Shown here in pieces: positions 16,981 to 26,228 of a stretch of 38,776 nt of DNA. The notes beneath the pieces are model-generated. The model worked only from the letters and a program-made list of their open reading frames with translations, was not told the DNA's origin and ran no database searches. A program made the position numbers and the translations under genes. This DNA comes from Brevundimonas sp. (GTDB lineage Bacteria > Pseudomonadota > Alphaproteobacteria > Caulobacterales > Caulobacteraceae): contig SCVB01000029.1 of assembly GCA_004296955.1 (NCBI GenBank), positions 1 to 38,776 of the forward strand, given 5' to 3'. Positions within the stretch are counted from its first letter, which is position 1. Each line of letters begins with the position of its first letter.

Positions 16981-17721
16981 ATGGATTTCACCGACGACGC
17001 CTTCGTCCTGTCCGCCCGCGCCCACGGCGACACCGGGGTGGTCGTGGAACTGCTGACGGAGACGCACGGGCGCCGCGCCGCCTATGTCGCCGGCGGAGCC
17101 TCCCGCAAGATGAAGCCGTTCCTCCAGCCAGGGGCGCGGGTCGTGGCGGACTACAAGGCGCGGACCTCCGATCATCTCGGCTCGGCCCGACTGGAGCCGG
17201 TGGGGGAGGGGCCCAGCGCACTGTTCGACGATTCCCTGGCCCTGACCGGCCTCGCCGCCGCCGCGGCCGTGGTGCAAGGGAGCCTGCCGGAGCGCGAGCC
17301 CCATCCCGGCGCCTTCCTGGCCTTCGAAGCGCTGATGAGCGCCTTCGCCCTGCCCCAGGTCTGGCCGGCGATCTTCGTGCGTTTCGAGGCGGGACTGCTG
17401 GAGGACCTGGGCTTCGGCCTCGATCTGTCGCGCTGCGCCGTCACCGGGACCATGGACGACCTGGTCTGGGTCAGCCCGCGCTCCGGCCGCGCCGTCAGCC
17501 GCGATGCCGGCGCGCCCTATGCCGACAAGCTGCTCAGGCTGCCGCCCTTCATGCTCGGCGCCCAGGCGGGGCTGGGCGAGGGGGACGTCAGGGACGGGCT
17601 GGCCCTCACCGGACATTTCCTCGAACAGTTCGTCTTCCATGCCCAGAACCGTCCGCTTCCACCGGCGCGCGCCTGGATGCTGGAGCGGCTGGCGAATGAG
17701 GCGTGGACGGATCAAGCGTAG
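16981..17721 (+). CDS. recO: DNA repair protein RecO
   Basis: Loads RecA with RecF/RecR onto SSB-coated gaps. 246 residues: an N-terminal OB fold (DDAFVLSARAHGDTGVVVELLTE, HGRRAAYVAGGAS) and a helical C-terminal part with LPQVWPAIFVRFEAGLLEDLGFGLDLSRCAVTG, where the zinc-binding cysteines of some RecO proteins are reduced to a single Cys. A GTG at 16978 is in frame one codon before the ATG at 16981; AGGTGAG just upstream serves either. It is separated from era by an accessory block. Confidence 0.9.
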   Translation: MDFTDDAFVLSARAHGDTGVVVELLTETHGRRAAYVAGGASRKMKPFLQPGARVVADYKARTSDHLGSARLEPVGEGPSALFDDSLALTGLAAAAAVVQGSLPEREPHPGAFLAFEALMSAFALPQVWPAIFVRFEAGLLEDLGFGLDLSRCAVTGTMDDLVWVSPRSGRAVSRDAGAPYADKLLRLPPFMLGAQAGLGEGDVRDGLALTGHFLEQFVFHAQNRPLPPARAWMLERLANEAWTDQA

Positions 17722-17800
17722 CCGTAAGGCCACGGCGGACCGTCTTTGACGCTCCGAAAGCCACTCGTCACGAAAACGCGGGACGTCGGTTACCGTACCT

Positions 17801-17824
17801 TCGCGAGCCGGCCCTAGCTCGCGA
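17801..17824. repeat. 8-bp inverted repeat in the TonB-receptor leader
   Basis: TCGCGAGC-CGGCCCTA-GCTCGCGA is a perfect 8-bp stem with an 8-nt loop, 37 bases before the receptor start codon. It may be an operator or an mRNA leader hairpin. No U-tract follows. Confidence 0.45.
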
Positions 17825-17860
17825 TCCGCGCTTTCGCGCCAATCCAAATGAGGGCTTAAC

Positions 17861-20200
17861 TTGACCAACCACCGCATCCTGGCGGGAGCGTCGCTGCTCG
17901 CCATCACGCTCGCCTGCGGCCTGCTGGCGCCGGACACGGCCCTGGCGCAGGCCGCTGTCGCCGAACCCGACGCCGCGGAAAGCCTGGACGACGTCATCGT
18001 CTTCGGGCGGGGTCAGACCCGCCAGCAGGCGTCGATCACCGAGGCCGCCATCGCCATCGAGGCCCCGGGCACCAGCCCGCTGAAGGCCATCGAGCGCCTG
18101 CCGGGCGTCAGCTTCCAGTCGGCCGACGCCTTCGGAAACTATGAATGGTCGGCGCGCATCACCCTGCGCAGCTTCAACCAGAACCAGCTCGGCTTCACCC
18201 TCGACGGCCTGCCGCTCGGCGACATGAGCTACGGCGCCCACAACGGCCTGCACATCTCGCGCGCCATCATCTCCGAGAACGTGGCCCGTGTGGACGTGGC
18301 GCAGGGCTCGGGCGCGCTCGGCACCGCCTCCAGCAGCAATCTGGGCGGCGCGATCCAGTTCATCAGCCGTCGTCCGGCCGAGGTGTTCGGTCTCGACCTG
18401 GCCGGGACCTACGGCAGCGAGGACACCACGCGCGCTTTCGCCCGCGTCGATACGGGCGCCTTCGGTCCCGCCGACACCGCCCTGTCGCTGTCCGTCGTCG
18501 ATCACCGGATGGACAAGTGGAAGGGCGTCGGCGAGCAGAACCAGCAGCAGATCAACTTCAACCTGGTCCAGCCGATCGGCCGTGGCGAGATCACCGGCTT
18601 CGTCAACCGCTCCGAGCGCCGGGAAAACGACTACCAGGACATGTCGCTGGCGCAGATCGCGCGCCTCGGCCGTGACTGGGACAACATCTCGGGCGACTAC
18701 GCCCTGGCGGTGCTGATCGCCGACATCGCCAACAACCGCGGCGACACCGGCGCGCCGGTGACCAATGCGGCGGCGGGCACGGTCTATCCGACGCCGATCG
18801 CGACCGTCGATGACGCCTATTTCAACGCCGCGGGCCTGCGCGACGACACCCTGGGCGCCCTGACGCTGAACTACCCGGTCAACGACATGCTGTCGTTCTC
18901 CCTGACCGGCTACGGCCACAAGAACGAAGGCCAGGGCCTGTGGTGGACCCCCTATCTCGCCACGCCGGTCGGTGCGCCCGACGAGAACGGTGCGGCGATC
19001 ACCGACCCCAGCCCGATTTCGGTCCGCACGACCGAATACGATCTGGAGCGCAGCGGCCTGATCGGCTCGGCCACCCTGGTGGTCGGCGATCATGAGCTCG
19101 TCGGCGGCCTCTGGCTGGAGAGCAACGACTTCAACCAGGCCCGTCGTTTCTATGGCCTTTCGCGCACTGCCAACACGCGGGACTCGCTCGAATTCTTCGC
19201 CCACCCCTTCTTCACCCAGTGGGAATACGACTTCGAGACCGAGACCCGGCTGTTCTACGTTCAGGACAGCTGGTCGCTGACAGAAGCCCTGACGCTGAAC
19301 GCCGGCTTCAAGTCCTTGTCGGTCGAGAACTCCGCCACGACCGTGACCGGCGCCAACAAGACCGGCTCGATCAAGGCGGAAGACAATTTCCTGCCCCAGG
19401 TCGGCGTCGCCTGGGATCTCGACGGCGATCACCAGCTGTTCGCCTCCTATGCCGAAAACCTGCGGGCCTATGAATCCTCGGCCACGAGCGGCCCGTTCTC
19501 GGCCACCGCCACAGGCTTCGCGGCCCTGCGGGCCACTCTGGAGCCGGAAAGCTCAAAGACCCTCGAGGCCGGCTGGCGCTTCCGCTTCGACCAGCTTCAG
19601 GGTTCGGTCGCCGTCTATGACGTCCAGTTCGAGAACCGCCTGCTGGGCGTTGCCCTCGGCCTGCCGATCCAGGGCCTCGGCAGCGGCATCCAGAACGTCG
19701 GTTCGGTCAAGAGCCGCGGCTTCGAAGCCGCCGCTGTCTGGTCGTTCACGGACGACTGGTCGGCCTTCGGTTCGTTCAGCTACAACGACTCGACCTATGA
19801 GGACGACGTCCGTGACGGCGCCGGGGCGCTGGTGGCCGCTACCGCCGGCAAGACCGTGGTGAACACGCCCGAGACCCTGGCCCGGGTCGAACTGGCCTAT
19901 GATGACGGCAGCCTTTACGGTACGCTGGCGGGAGCCTTCACCGGCGAACGCTTCTCCACCTACAAGAACGATGAATCGGTCGGTTCCTACACCCTGTTCG
20001 AACTGACCGCCGGCTATCGCTTCATGGATCGCGGCGACTGGCTGGACGGGACGGAAGTCCAGTTCAACGTGACCAACCTGTTCGACGAGGACCATATCTC
20101 GACGGTCGGTTCGGGCGGTTTCCAGAACGACGCCGGTCGCCAGACCTTCCTGCCGGGCGCGCCCCGTCAGGCGTTCGTGACCCTGCGCCGTCATTTCTGA
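17861..20200 (+). CDS. TonB-dependent outer-membrane receptor
   Basis: 779 residues. Starts with TTG; GAGGG lies six bases upstream and the resulting signal peptide (MTNHRILAGASLLAITL...ALAQ) is complete, so the rare start is real. The TonB box is DDVIVFG (about 43-49). The plug has ITLRSFNQNQLGFTLDGLPLGDMSYG and GSGALGTASSSNLGGAIQFISRRP. The barrel ends QTFLPGAPRQAFVTLRRHF with the terminal Phe needed for Bam assembly, and YRF/NVTNLFDEDH near the end is typical. The ligand is not evident. The next gene is a PhoD phosphatase, so uptake of a phosphate ester or its product is possible. A short ATG-AGG-GCT-TAA frame ends one base before the start. Confidence 0.92.
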   Translation: MTNHRILAGASLLAITLACGLLAPDTALAQAAVAEPDAAESLDDVIVFGRGQTRQQASITEAAIAIEAPGTSPLKAIERLPGVSFQSADAFGNYEWSARITLRSFNQNQLGFTLDGLPLGDMSYGAHNGLHISRAIISENVARVDVAQGSGALGTASSSNLGGAIQFISRRPAEVFGLDLAGTYGSEDTTRAFARVDTGAFGPADTALSLSVVDHRMDKWKGVGEQNQQQINFNLVQPIGRGEITGFVNRSERRENDYQDMSLAQIARLGRDWDNISGDYALAVLIADIANNRGDTGAPVTNAAAGTVYPTPIATVDDAYFNAAGLRDDTLGALTLNYPVNDMLSFSLTGYGHKNEGQGLWWTPYLATPVGAPDENGAAITDPSPISVRTTEYDLERSGLIGSATLVVGDHELVGGLWLESNDFNQARRFYGLSRTANTRDSLEFFAHPFFTQWEYDFETETRLFYVQDSWSLTEALTLNAGFKSLSVENSATTVTGANKTGSIKAEDNFLPQVGVAWDLDGDHQLFASYAENLRAYESSATSGPFSATATGFAALRATLEPESSKTLEAGWRFRFDQLQGSVAVYDVQFENRLLGVALGLPIQGLGSGIQNVGSVKSRGFEAAAVWSFTDDWSAFGSFSYNDSTYEDDVRDGAGALVAATAGKTVVNTPETLARVELAYDDGSLYGTLAGAFTGERFSTYKNDESVGSYTLFELTAGYRFMDRGDWLDGTEVQFNVTNLFDEDHISTVGSGGFQNDAGRQTFLPGAPRQAFVTLRRHF

Positions 20201-20211
20201 TCGCGTACAAG

Positions 20212-20249
20212 GACGGGGCGCATCGAGACGGTGCGCCCCGTCTGTTTTT
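20212..20249 (+). terminator. Rho-independent terminator after the TonB receptor
   Basis: GACGGGGCGCA (20212-20222) pairs perfectly with TGCGCCCCGTC (20232-20242) around a 9-nt loop and is followed by TGTTTTT. It is the clearest intrinsic terminator in the window. It lies 21 bases before the phosphatase start, so that gene is read through only partly or has its own promoter. Confidence 0.88.
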
Positions 20250-20269
20250 CCAGTTCCAGGGATGACGAG

Positions 20270-21385
20270 ATGAACGGTCTCTCGAGACGCAGCCTCATGG
20301 CTGCAACAGCCGGCGCGGGTCTGATCGCCGGCGCCGCCCGGGCGGCGCCCGATCCGCATCCGCAGGCCGGGCGCACCCTGACCCGGATCGCCTTCGGCTC
20401 CTGCGCCAAGAGCGACAAGCCCCAGCCGATCTGGGATGCCGTGCTCGCCACCCGGCCGGACCTGTTCATCTTCCTCGGCGACAACGTCTATCTGGACACC
20501 CGAGACCCGGCGGTGATGCGCCGCAAATACGCCGAACTGGCCGCCCAGCCGGGCTTCCAGCGGCTGAAGGCCAGCGTGCCGATCCTGGCCATCTGGGATG
20601 ACCATGACTACGGCGAGAATGACGCCGGCGTCGACTATCCGATGAAGGAAGAGAGCCGCCGCCTGTTCCTGGACTTCTTCGGCGAACCCGCCGACAGCCC
20701 GCGCCGGTCGCGCGACGGCATCTATACGGCCCACGTCTTCGGCCCGCCCGGACGCCGGGTGCAGGTCATCCTGCCCGACCTGCGCTGGAACCGCACCCCG
20801 CTGGTCCCGCTGGAACTGGGCGGCCAGGACTATGACGCCTGGATCGAAAAGCGCGCCGAGGCCGGCGAGCCGACGCCCGGCCCCTACGCGCGCAACCCGG
20901 AAGCCATGGCCACCCAACTGGGCGAGACCCAGTGGCGCTGGCTGGAAGAACAACTGTCGGTCCCGGCGGATCTTCGCCTGTTCGGGTCCAGCCTGCAGGT
21001 CGTGGCCGATTTTCCCGGCTGGGAAGGCTGGATCAATTTCGCCCACGACCACCAGCGGCTGATCGCCGCCATCCGCGAGCGCGGGGCCGACCGCCTGATC
21101 TGCCTGTCGGGCGACACCCACTACGCCGAGATTTCGCGGCTGGACGTCAACACCCCCTATCCGCTGTGGGACATCACCTCGTCGGGCCTCACCGAGGTCT
21201 GGCCCGTTCTGCCGCCCAATGCGCGGCGGGTCGGGGAGGCGTATCGGGACCAGAATTTCGGCCTGCTGACCGTGGGCTGGGACGCCGCCCGGCCGACCGT
21301 CCTGGCCGAAATCCGCGACGTCGCCGGCGCGGTCCGGCTGGAACAGGCGATCCGACTCGACGATCTGGTCGCGCGCGGCGCCTGA
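20270..21385 (+). CDS. PhoD-like alkaline phosphatase, Tat-exported
   Basis: 371 residues. The N-terminus LSRRSLMAATAGAGLIAGAARA is a twin-arginine signal, as expected for metal-loaded PhoD enzymes. Catalytic-core motifs are RIAFGSCAKSDKPQPIW, LFIFLGDNVYLDT, AIWDDHDYGEND and CLSGDTHYAEI, supplying the Asp, Asn and His metal ligands. PhoD enzymes use Fe/Ca and hydrolyse phosphomono- and diesters. The ATG at 20270 is preceded by AGGG; the open frame before it runs through the terminator. This is the short PhoD/PhoX-like form without the N-terminal extra domain. Confidence 0.88.
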   Translation: MNGLSRRSLMAATAGAGLIAGAARAAPDPHPQAGRTLTRIAFGSCAKSDKPQPIWDAVLATRPDLFIFLGDNVYLDTRDPAVMRRKYAELAAQPGFQRLKASVPILAIWDDHDYGENDAGVDYPMKEESRRLFLDFFGEPADSPRRSRDGIYTAHVFGPPGRRVQVILPDLRWNRTPLVPLELGGQDYDAWIEKRAEAGEPTPGPYARNPEAMATQLGETQWRWLEEQLSVPADLRLFGSSLQVVADFPGWEGWINFAHDHQRLIAAIRERGADRLICLSGDTHYAEISRLDVNTPYPLWDITSSGLTEVWPVLPPNARRVGEAYRDQNFGLLTVGWDAARPTVLAEIRDVAGAVRLEQAIRLDDLVARGA

Positions 21386-21475
21386 GGACGCTTGCCCACA
21401 GGCTGACGCGCAGACGTCCCCCGTTCCAGCGGGTCCGCGCTAGACTTCCGGCTCCAGACCGCCGATTCGGACCCC

Positions 21476-23677
21476 ATGACCGTTCACACTCCGCCGCCGG
21501 AAGGCGGCCGCATCGTCGACGAACCGATGAGCGAGGCGCTGTCGCGCCGCTATCTCGCCTATGCGCTGTCGACCATCACCAACCGGGCGCTTCCGGACGT
21601 GCGCGACGGCTTCAAGCCGGTTCACCGGCGCATCATGTACGCCATGCACCAGATGCGGCTGAACCCGCAGGCGGCGGCGCGCAAATGCGCCAAGGTCGTC
21701 GGCGAGGTCATGGGCGGCTATCACCCGCACGGCGACGCCTCCATCTATGACGCCCTGGTGCGCCTGGCCCAGGACTTTTCCCAGCGGTATCCGCTGGTCG
21801 ATGGTCAGGGCAATTTCGGCAATATCGACGGCGATAACGCCGCGGCCATGCGCTACACGGAGTGCAAGCTGACCGCCGCCGCCGTCCTGCTGATGGATGG
21901 CATCGACCAGGACTCGGTGGACTTCAAGGCCACCTACGACGATCAGGACGAAGAGCCGATCGTCCTGCCGGCCGGCTTCCCGAACCTGCTGGCCAACGGC
22001 TCGTCGGGCATCGCCGTCGGCATGGCCACCTCGATCCCGCCGCACAATGTCGGCGAACTGATCGACGCCTGCCACCTGCTGCTGGAACGCCCGGATGCGA
22101 CGACGCAGGAACTGGCCGGAATCGTGCCTGGCCCGGACTTCCCCACCGGCGGCGTCGCCGTCGAGGGCCACGCCTCCATCCTCGACGCCTATGAGACCGG
22201 CCGCGGCGGGGTGCGGCTGCGGGCGCGCTGGGAGACCGAGGATCTCGGCCGCGGCGTGTGGCGTATCATCGTCACCGAGATGCCCTATCAGGTGCAGAAG
22301 TCGAAATTGATCGCCGACCTCGCTGACCTGATCGAGCACAAGAAGGCGCCCCTGCTGGGCGACGTCCGCGACGAGTCGGCCGAGGACATCCGGCTGGTCA
22401 TCGAACCCAAGAGCCGCACCGTCGAGCCCGAGGTGCTGATGGAGAGCCTGTTCAAGCTCTCCGACCTCGAAGTCCGTTTCCCGATTAACATGAACGTGCT
22501 CGACGCGACCGGCACGCCGCGCGTCATGGGGCTGAAGGCCTGTCTGCAGGCCTTCCTCGATCACCGCCGCGAGGTGCTGGTGCGCCGCGCCGGGTGGCGC
22601 ATCGATCGGGTCGAGAAGCGGTTGCATCTGCTGGAAGGCCTGAGGATCGTCTTCCTCAACCTCGACGAGGTGATCCGCATCGTGCGCGAGGAGGAGCAGC
22701 CCAAGGCGGTCCTCATCGCGCGCTTCGGCCTGTCGGAGCTCCAGGCCGACTTCATCCTCGACACCCGCCTGCGTCAGCTGGCGCGGATCGAGGAAATGAC
22801 AATCGAGAATGAATACAAGGTGCTGTCTGACGAACTTGCGGCGCTGCAGTCGCTGTCGTCGTCGCCGGCCAAACAGTGGAAACAGGTCGGCAAGGATCTG
22901 GAGGCCGTGCGCAAGGCGCTGGTCTCGCCGCGGCGGACCACCATTGCGGAAGCCGTGGACTCGTCCGCCTTCGCCTCGATCGAGGCCTTCATTCCGCGCG
23001 AGGCCATCACCGTCATCCTGTCCGAACGCGGCTGGATCCGGGCGGCCAAGGGCAAGGTCGAGGACCCGTCTGAGCTGAAGTTCAAGGAGGGCGACAGTCT
23101 CGCCTTCCTCGTCCCCGGCTATACGACCGACAAGCTGCTGGTGGCGGCCTCCGACGGCCGCATCTTCACCGTCGGGGCCGACAAGCTGGCCTCGGGTCGC
23201 GGCCATGGCGAGCCGCTGCGGTTGATGATCGACCTGGACGAGAAGGCCGCGATCGTGAACCTGATGATGCATCAACCGGGCGGCAAGCTGCTGATCGCCT
23301 CAAAGGCCGGCTATGGCTTCATCGCCCCCGAGGATGAGCTGCTGGCCCAGAAGCGAGGCGGCAAACAGGTGCTGAACGGCGAGATGCTGGCCGCCAACCG
23401 GGTCGCCGGCGACCATGTCGCGGCGATCGGCGACAACATCAAGGCGCTGATCTTCCCGCTCGCGGAACTGCCCGAGATGGGCCGCGGCAAGGGCGTCAAG
23501 CTGCAGTCCTACAAACAGGGCGGACTGGCGGATGTCGCGGTCTTCGACGGAGCCCACGGCCCGGAATGGGTGGACGGCGGCGGACGCCGGCGCAACTGGC
23601 CCGACTGGAAGGACTGGCTCGGCAAACGCGCCGGGGCGGGGCGTCAGGGGCCGAGGGGGCTGAGGAAGTTCCGGTGA
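21476..23677 (+). CDS. parC: DNA topoisomerase IV subunit A
   Basis: 733 residues. Cuts and rejoins DNA for decatenation. The N-terminal block [34 protein letters not shown], catalytic Tyr127 in [11 protein letters not shown], and the C-terminal beta-pinwheel region identify ParC (shorter than GyrA, no GyrA box seen). The quinolone-determining region reads [19 protein letters not shown]: Ala88 and Asp92 sit where E. coli ParC has Ser80 and Glu84. The extreme C-terminus is basic ([19 protein letters not shown]). It stands alone, with no parE nearby. Confidence 0.95.
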   Translation: MTVHTPPPEGGRIVDEPMSEALSRRYLAYALSTITNRALPDVRDGFKPVHRRIMYAMHQMRLNPQAAARKCAKVVGEVMGGYHPHGDASIYDALVRLAQDFSQRYPLVDGQGNFGNIDGDNAAAMRYTECKLTAAAVLLMDGIDQDSVDFKATYDDQDEEPIVLPAGFPNLLANGSSGIAVGMATSIPPHNVGELIDACHLLLERPDATTQELAGIVPGPDFPTGGVAVEGHASILDAYETGRGGVRLRARWETEDLGRGVWRIIVTEMPYQVQKSKLIADLADLIEHKKAPLLGDVRDESAEDIRLVIEPKSRTVEPEVLMESLFKLSDLEVRFPINMNVLDATGTPRVMGLKACLQAFLDHRREVLVRRAGWRIDRVEKRLHLLEGLRIVFLNLDEVIRIVREEEQPKAVLIARFGLSELQADFILDTRLRQLARIEEMTIENEYKVLSDELAALQSLSSSPAKQWKQVGKDLEAVRKALVSPRRTTIAEAVDSSAFASIEAFIPREAITVILSERGWIRAAKGKVEDPSELKFKEGDSLAFLVPGYTTDKLLVAASDGRIFTVGADKLASGRGHGEPLRLMIDLDEKAAIVNLMMHQPGGKLLIASKAGYGFIAPEDELLAQKRGGKQVLNGEMLAANRVAGDHVAAIGDNIKALIFPLAELPEMGRGKGVKLQSYKQGGLADVAVFDGAHGPEWVDGGGRRRNWPDWKDWLGKRAGAGRQGPRGLRKFR

Positions 23678-23757
23678 CGCCGATTTCACTATCGAGCGTC
23701 GCTCCGGCGCCCGATAATCGCTGAACGGCCGATCGTCGGCCGAGGTTGGAGACCGCC

Positions 23758-24336
23758 ATGCTGACCACACTGATCGTCATCGCCGTCATCGTCGCCGTGG
23801 TGCTGTTCGTCATCGTCGGCGCCTACAACAAGCTGGTCGCCCTCGATCAGCGCGCCGACCAGTCGTTCGCCGACATCGACGTCCAGCTGAAGCAGCGCCA
23901 GGACCTGATCCCCAATCTGGTCGAGACCGTGAAGGGCTACGCCACGCATGAGCGGGCCACACTCGACGCTGTCACCCAGGCCCGCGCCGCCGCCGCCGGC
24001 GCCACCTCGGTCAACGACAAGGTCCAGGCCGAGAACATGCTGACCGCCTCGCTCGGCCGGCTGTTCGCCGTGGCCGAGGCCTATCCGGACCTCAAGGCCA
24101 ACACCAACTATCTGGAACTGCAGCGCGAACTGTCGGACATCGAGAACAAGCTGGCCGCGGCCCGCCGCTTCTTCAACAACGCCGTCAGCGAGTTCAACGC
24201 CGTCCGCCGCCAGTTCCCGACCGTCGTGTTCGCCGGCATGGTCGGCTTCGGCTCGGACAAGCCCTTCTTCGATGTGGGCGAGGGCGAGCGCGCCACGATG
24301 ACCGCCGCGCCGCCCAAGGTCAGCTTCACGGCGTAG
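23758..24336 (+). CDS. lemA: LemA-family protein
   Basis: 192 residues: one N-terminal membrane helix (MLTTLIVIAVIVAVVLFVIVGAYNKLV) then an extended helical domain with RADQSFADIDVQLKQRQDLIPNLVETVKGYATHE, the LemA signature. The ATG at 23758 has GGAG six bases upstream; an in-frame TTG at 23746 overlaps that signal. LemA proteins have no established biochemical role but are repeatedly found beside HtpX/M48 proteases or TPM-domain proteins. Here it is 12 bases ahead of an M48 protease, so a joint role in envelope quality control is likely. Confidence 0.92.
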   Translation: MLTTLIVIAVIVAVVLFVIVGAYNKLVALDQRADQSFADIDVQLKQRQDLIPNLVETVKGYATHERATLDAVTQARAAAAGATSVNDKVQAENMLTASLGRLFAVAEAYPDLKANTNYLELQRELSDIENKLAAARRFFNNAVSEFNAVRRQFPTVVFAGMVGFGSDKPFFDVGEGERATMTAAPPKVSFTA

Positions 24337-24348
24337 GGGACGGCACAG

Positions 24349-25377
24349 ATGGGCGCCGTCGGGCTCCAGACCCACATCTGGGCGAACAACACCCGCTCGC
24401 TCCTGCTGCTCGCCGGCTTTCCGGTGCTGATGATCTTCATCATCTACGGGCTGCAGCTGGTCCTGATGGGGTTCGGCTTCCTGCCGGGGACGGGCCGCGG
24501 CCTCGGCGACGACATGGCCCTGGCCGCCTCCTGGCTGGGCGGCACCATTCCTCTGGCCTTCATCGTCGCCGGGATATGGTTCGCCATCGCCTATTTCGGC
24601 AGCCAGAGCATGATCGACATGATGACGGGGGCCCGGAAGGTTGAGAGAAAGTCTGAGCCGGACCTCTACAACCTGCTGGAAAACCTCGCCATCTCGCGTG
24701 GCCTGCGCACCCCGACCCTGCGCGTGATCGACAATGACAGCCTCAACGCCTTCGCCACCGGCCTGCACGAGGGTCAGTACAGCATCACCGTCACCCGCGG
24801 CCTGGTGAATGCCCTGACCCGCGACGAACTCGAGGCGGTGCTGGCCCATGAGCTGACCCACGTCATCAACAGGGACGTGCGGACCATGGTGATCGCCTCG
24901 GTCTTCGCCGGCATCATCAGCGTCATCGCCGAACTGGTCTTCCGCGGCCTGATCTATTCGCGCGGCGGCGGCAAGCGGGACAACAAGAACGCCCTGCCGC
25001 TGATCCTGATCGGCCTGGCGTTCGCCGCCGTCGGCTTCGCCCTCGCCATCGTCATCCGCATGATGCTGTCGCGGACGCGGGAATATGTCGCCGACGCCGG
25101 GGCGGTCGAGCTGACCAAGAACCCGGACGCCATGATCTCGGCCCTGCGCAAGGTCGAGGGGCGTTCGTCGCTCAAGGGGCCCGATGAGTTGCAGCAGCTG
25201 TTCCTCGACAACCAGCCGGACGGCGTCGGGCTGGAAGGCCTGTTCGCCACCCATCCGTCGATCCAGAAGCGGGTCGAGGCGCTGATGAGGTTTGGCGGCG
25301 GCGTCGATCCGGGAGTGTTGTCCGGCCCGGATGGGGCGGCTGCAGCCTATTCGACCTCGACGCCCGTCACGGGCTGA
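24349..25377 (+). CDS. M48-family (HtpX-like) integral membrane metalloprotease
   Basis: 342 residues. About four membrane helices: two before the catalytic domain (about 17-42 and 63-82) and two after the zinc motif (about 180-197 and 215-235). The zinc site is HELTH (167-171) with Glu245 in SRTREYVADAGA, as in HtpX. Also typical are the N-terminal SLNAFATG strand and the C-terminal LFATHPSIQKRVEAL. It probably clears damaged membrane proteins with the LemA partner just upstream. The last 31 bases overlap the end of the convergent bpt gene. Confidence 0.9.
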   Translation: MGAVGLQTHIWANNTRSLLLLAGFPVLMIFIIYGLQLVLMGFGFLPGTGRGLGDDMALAASWLGGTIPLAFIVAGIWFAIAYFGSQSMIDMMTGARKVERKSEPDLYNLLENLAISRGLRTPTLRVIDNDSLNAFATGLHEGQYSITVTRGLVNALTRDELEAVLAHELTHVINRDVRTMVIASVFAGIISVIAELVFRGLIYSRGGGKRDNKNALPLILIGLAFAAVGFALAIVIRMMLSRTREYVADAGAVELTKNPDAMISALRKVEGRSSLKGPDELQQLFLDNQPDGVGLEGLFATHPSIQKRVEALMRFGGGVDPGVLSGPDGAAAAYSTSTPVTG

Positions 25378-26105
25378 GCCATCCGCTCCCAGCCCAGTTT
25401 GGTCAGCTGTTCCATCGGCCGGAACTCGGCCTTGTAGTCCATCTTCTTCGAGCCCCGGACCCAGTAGCCCAGATAGACGAAGGGCAGGCCGACGATCCGG
25501 GCCTGGCGGACATGGTCGAGGATGGCGAAACGTCCGAGGCTGCGGGCCTCCAGCGCCGGATCGAAGAAGCTGTAGACCATCGACAGCCCGTCCCCGAGCA
25601 GGTCGGTCAGGCAGACGCCGACGAGGTCGCCGGGGCCGCCGTCGGGCGAGGGCAGGCGGTATTCGATGAGGTGGGTGCGGACCGCCGTGTCCTCGACCAT
25701 GGCGACATAGTCGGGCCAGCCCATGCCGCTCATCCCGCCGCCGGGATGACGGCCGTGCAGGTATCGGCGCAGCAGGTCGAACTGTTCGGTCGTAGCCTCG
25801 GCCTCGACCAGGTCGCGCGACAGGTCGTTGTTCCTTTTCAGGACCTTCCGCTGCGATCTTGAGAACTCGAATTCCGGAACCGGTAGGCGCACGGAGACGC
25901 AGGCGTCGCAGGATTCGCAGGCCGGTCGGTAGGCGATGTTCTGGCTCCGGCGGAAGCCGGCCTGGGTCAGCTCGTCATTGACGTGGGCCCCCTCGCTGAA
26001 GGGCAGGTTGGCGAACACCTTCCGCTCGGTCTGCCCCGGCAGATAGGGGCAGGGGGCCACCGTGGTCATGTAGAAGCGGAGCTGGCGCTCGGGAACAAAG
26101 GTCAC
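25347..26105 (-). CDS. bpt: Aspartate/glutamate leucyltransferase (L/R-transferase, Bpt type)
   Basis: Adds Leu from Leu-tRNA to proteins with N-terminal Asp or Glu, feeding them to ClpAP (N-degron pathway). 252 residues. The N-terminal QLRFYMTTVAPCPYLPGQ and CESCDAC (Cys19, 63, 66, 69) plus the AYRPACE segment are typical, as is GYWVRGSKKMDYKAEFRPMEQL. The GTG at 26105 is needed to keep ERQLRF; an ATG at 26069 would cut conserved residues. Older annotation calls this family arginyltransferase (Ate). Its 3' end overlaps the M48 protease by 31 bases. Confidence 0.92.
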   Translation of the reverse strand: MTFVPERQLRFYMTTVAPCPYLPGQTERKVFANLPFSEGAHVNDELTQAGFRRSQNIAYRPACESCDACVSVRLPVPEFEFSRSQRKVLKRNNDLSRDLVEAEATTEQFDLLRRYLHGRHPGGGMSGMGWPDYVAMVEDTAVRTHLIEYRLPSPDGGPGDLVGVCLTDLLGDGLSMVYSFFDPALEARSLGRFAILDHVRQARIVGLPFVYLGYWVRGSKKMDYKAEFRPMEQLTKLGWERMAQPVTGVEVE

Positions 26106-26201
26106 GGCGTCAGGTCCGCATCCAATTTCGCCGACATTTTGGCAGCCGTCCGGTCATGGGACGATTTGCGCCCGCGCCGCTCCGCGGGGCAAGCCTGTTC
26201 A

Positions 26202-26221
26202 CCCCACACGCGCGTGCGGGG
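26202..26221. repeat. Near-perfect 20-bp palindrome downstream of motB
   Basis: CCCCACACGCGCGTGCGGGG has one mismatched pair. It is seven bases past the motB stop and could end its transcript, but there is no loop or U-tract, so it may equally be a binding site. Confidence 0.35.
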
Positions 26222-26228
26222 ACGGCGG

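Noticed and set aside
17765-17800. GTCA/GTC-like elements before the TonB receptor as a Pho box
   Set aside because: Spacing and sequence do not match a Pho box well enough, and phosphate control would rest only on the PhoD neighbour.
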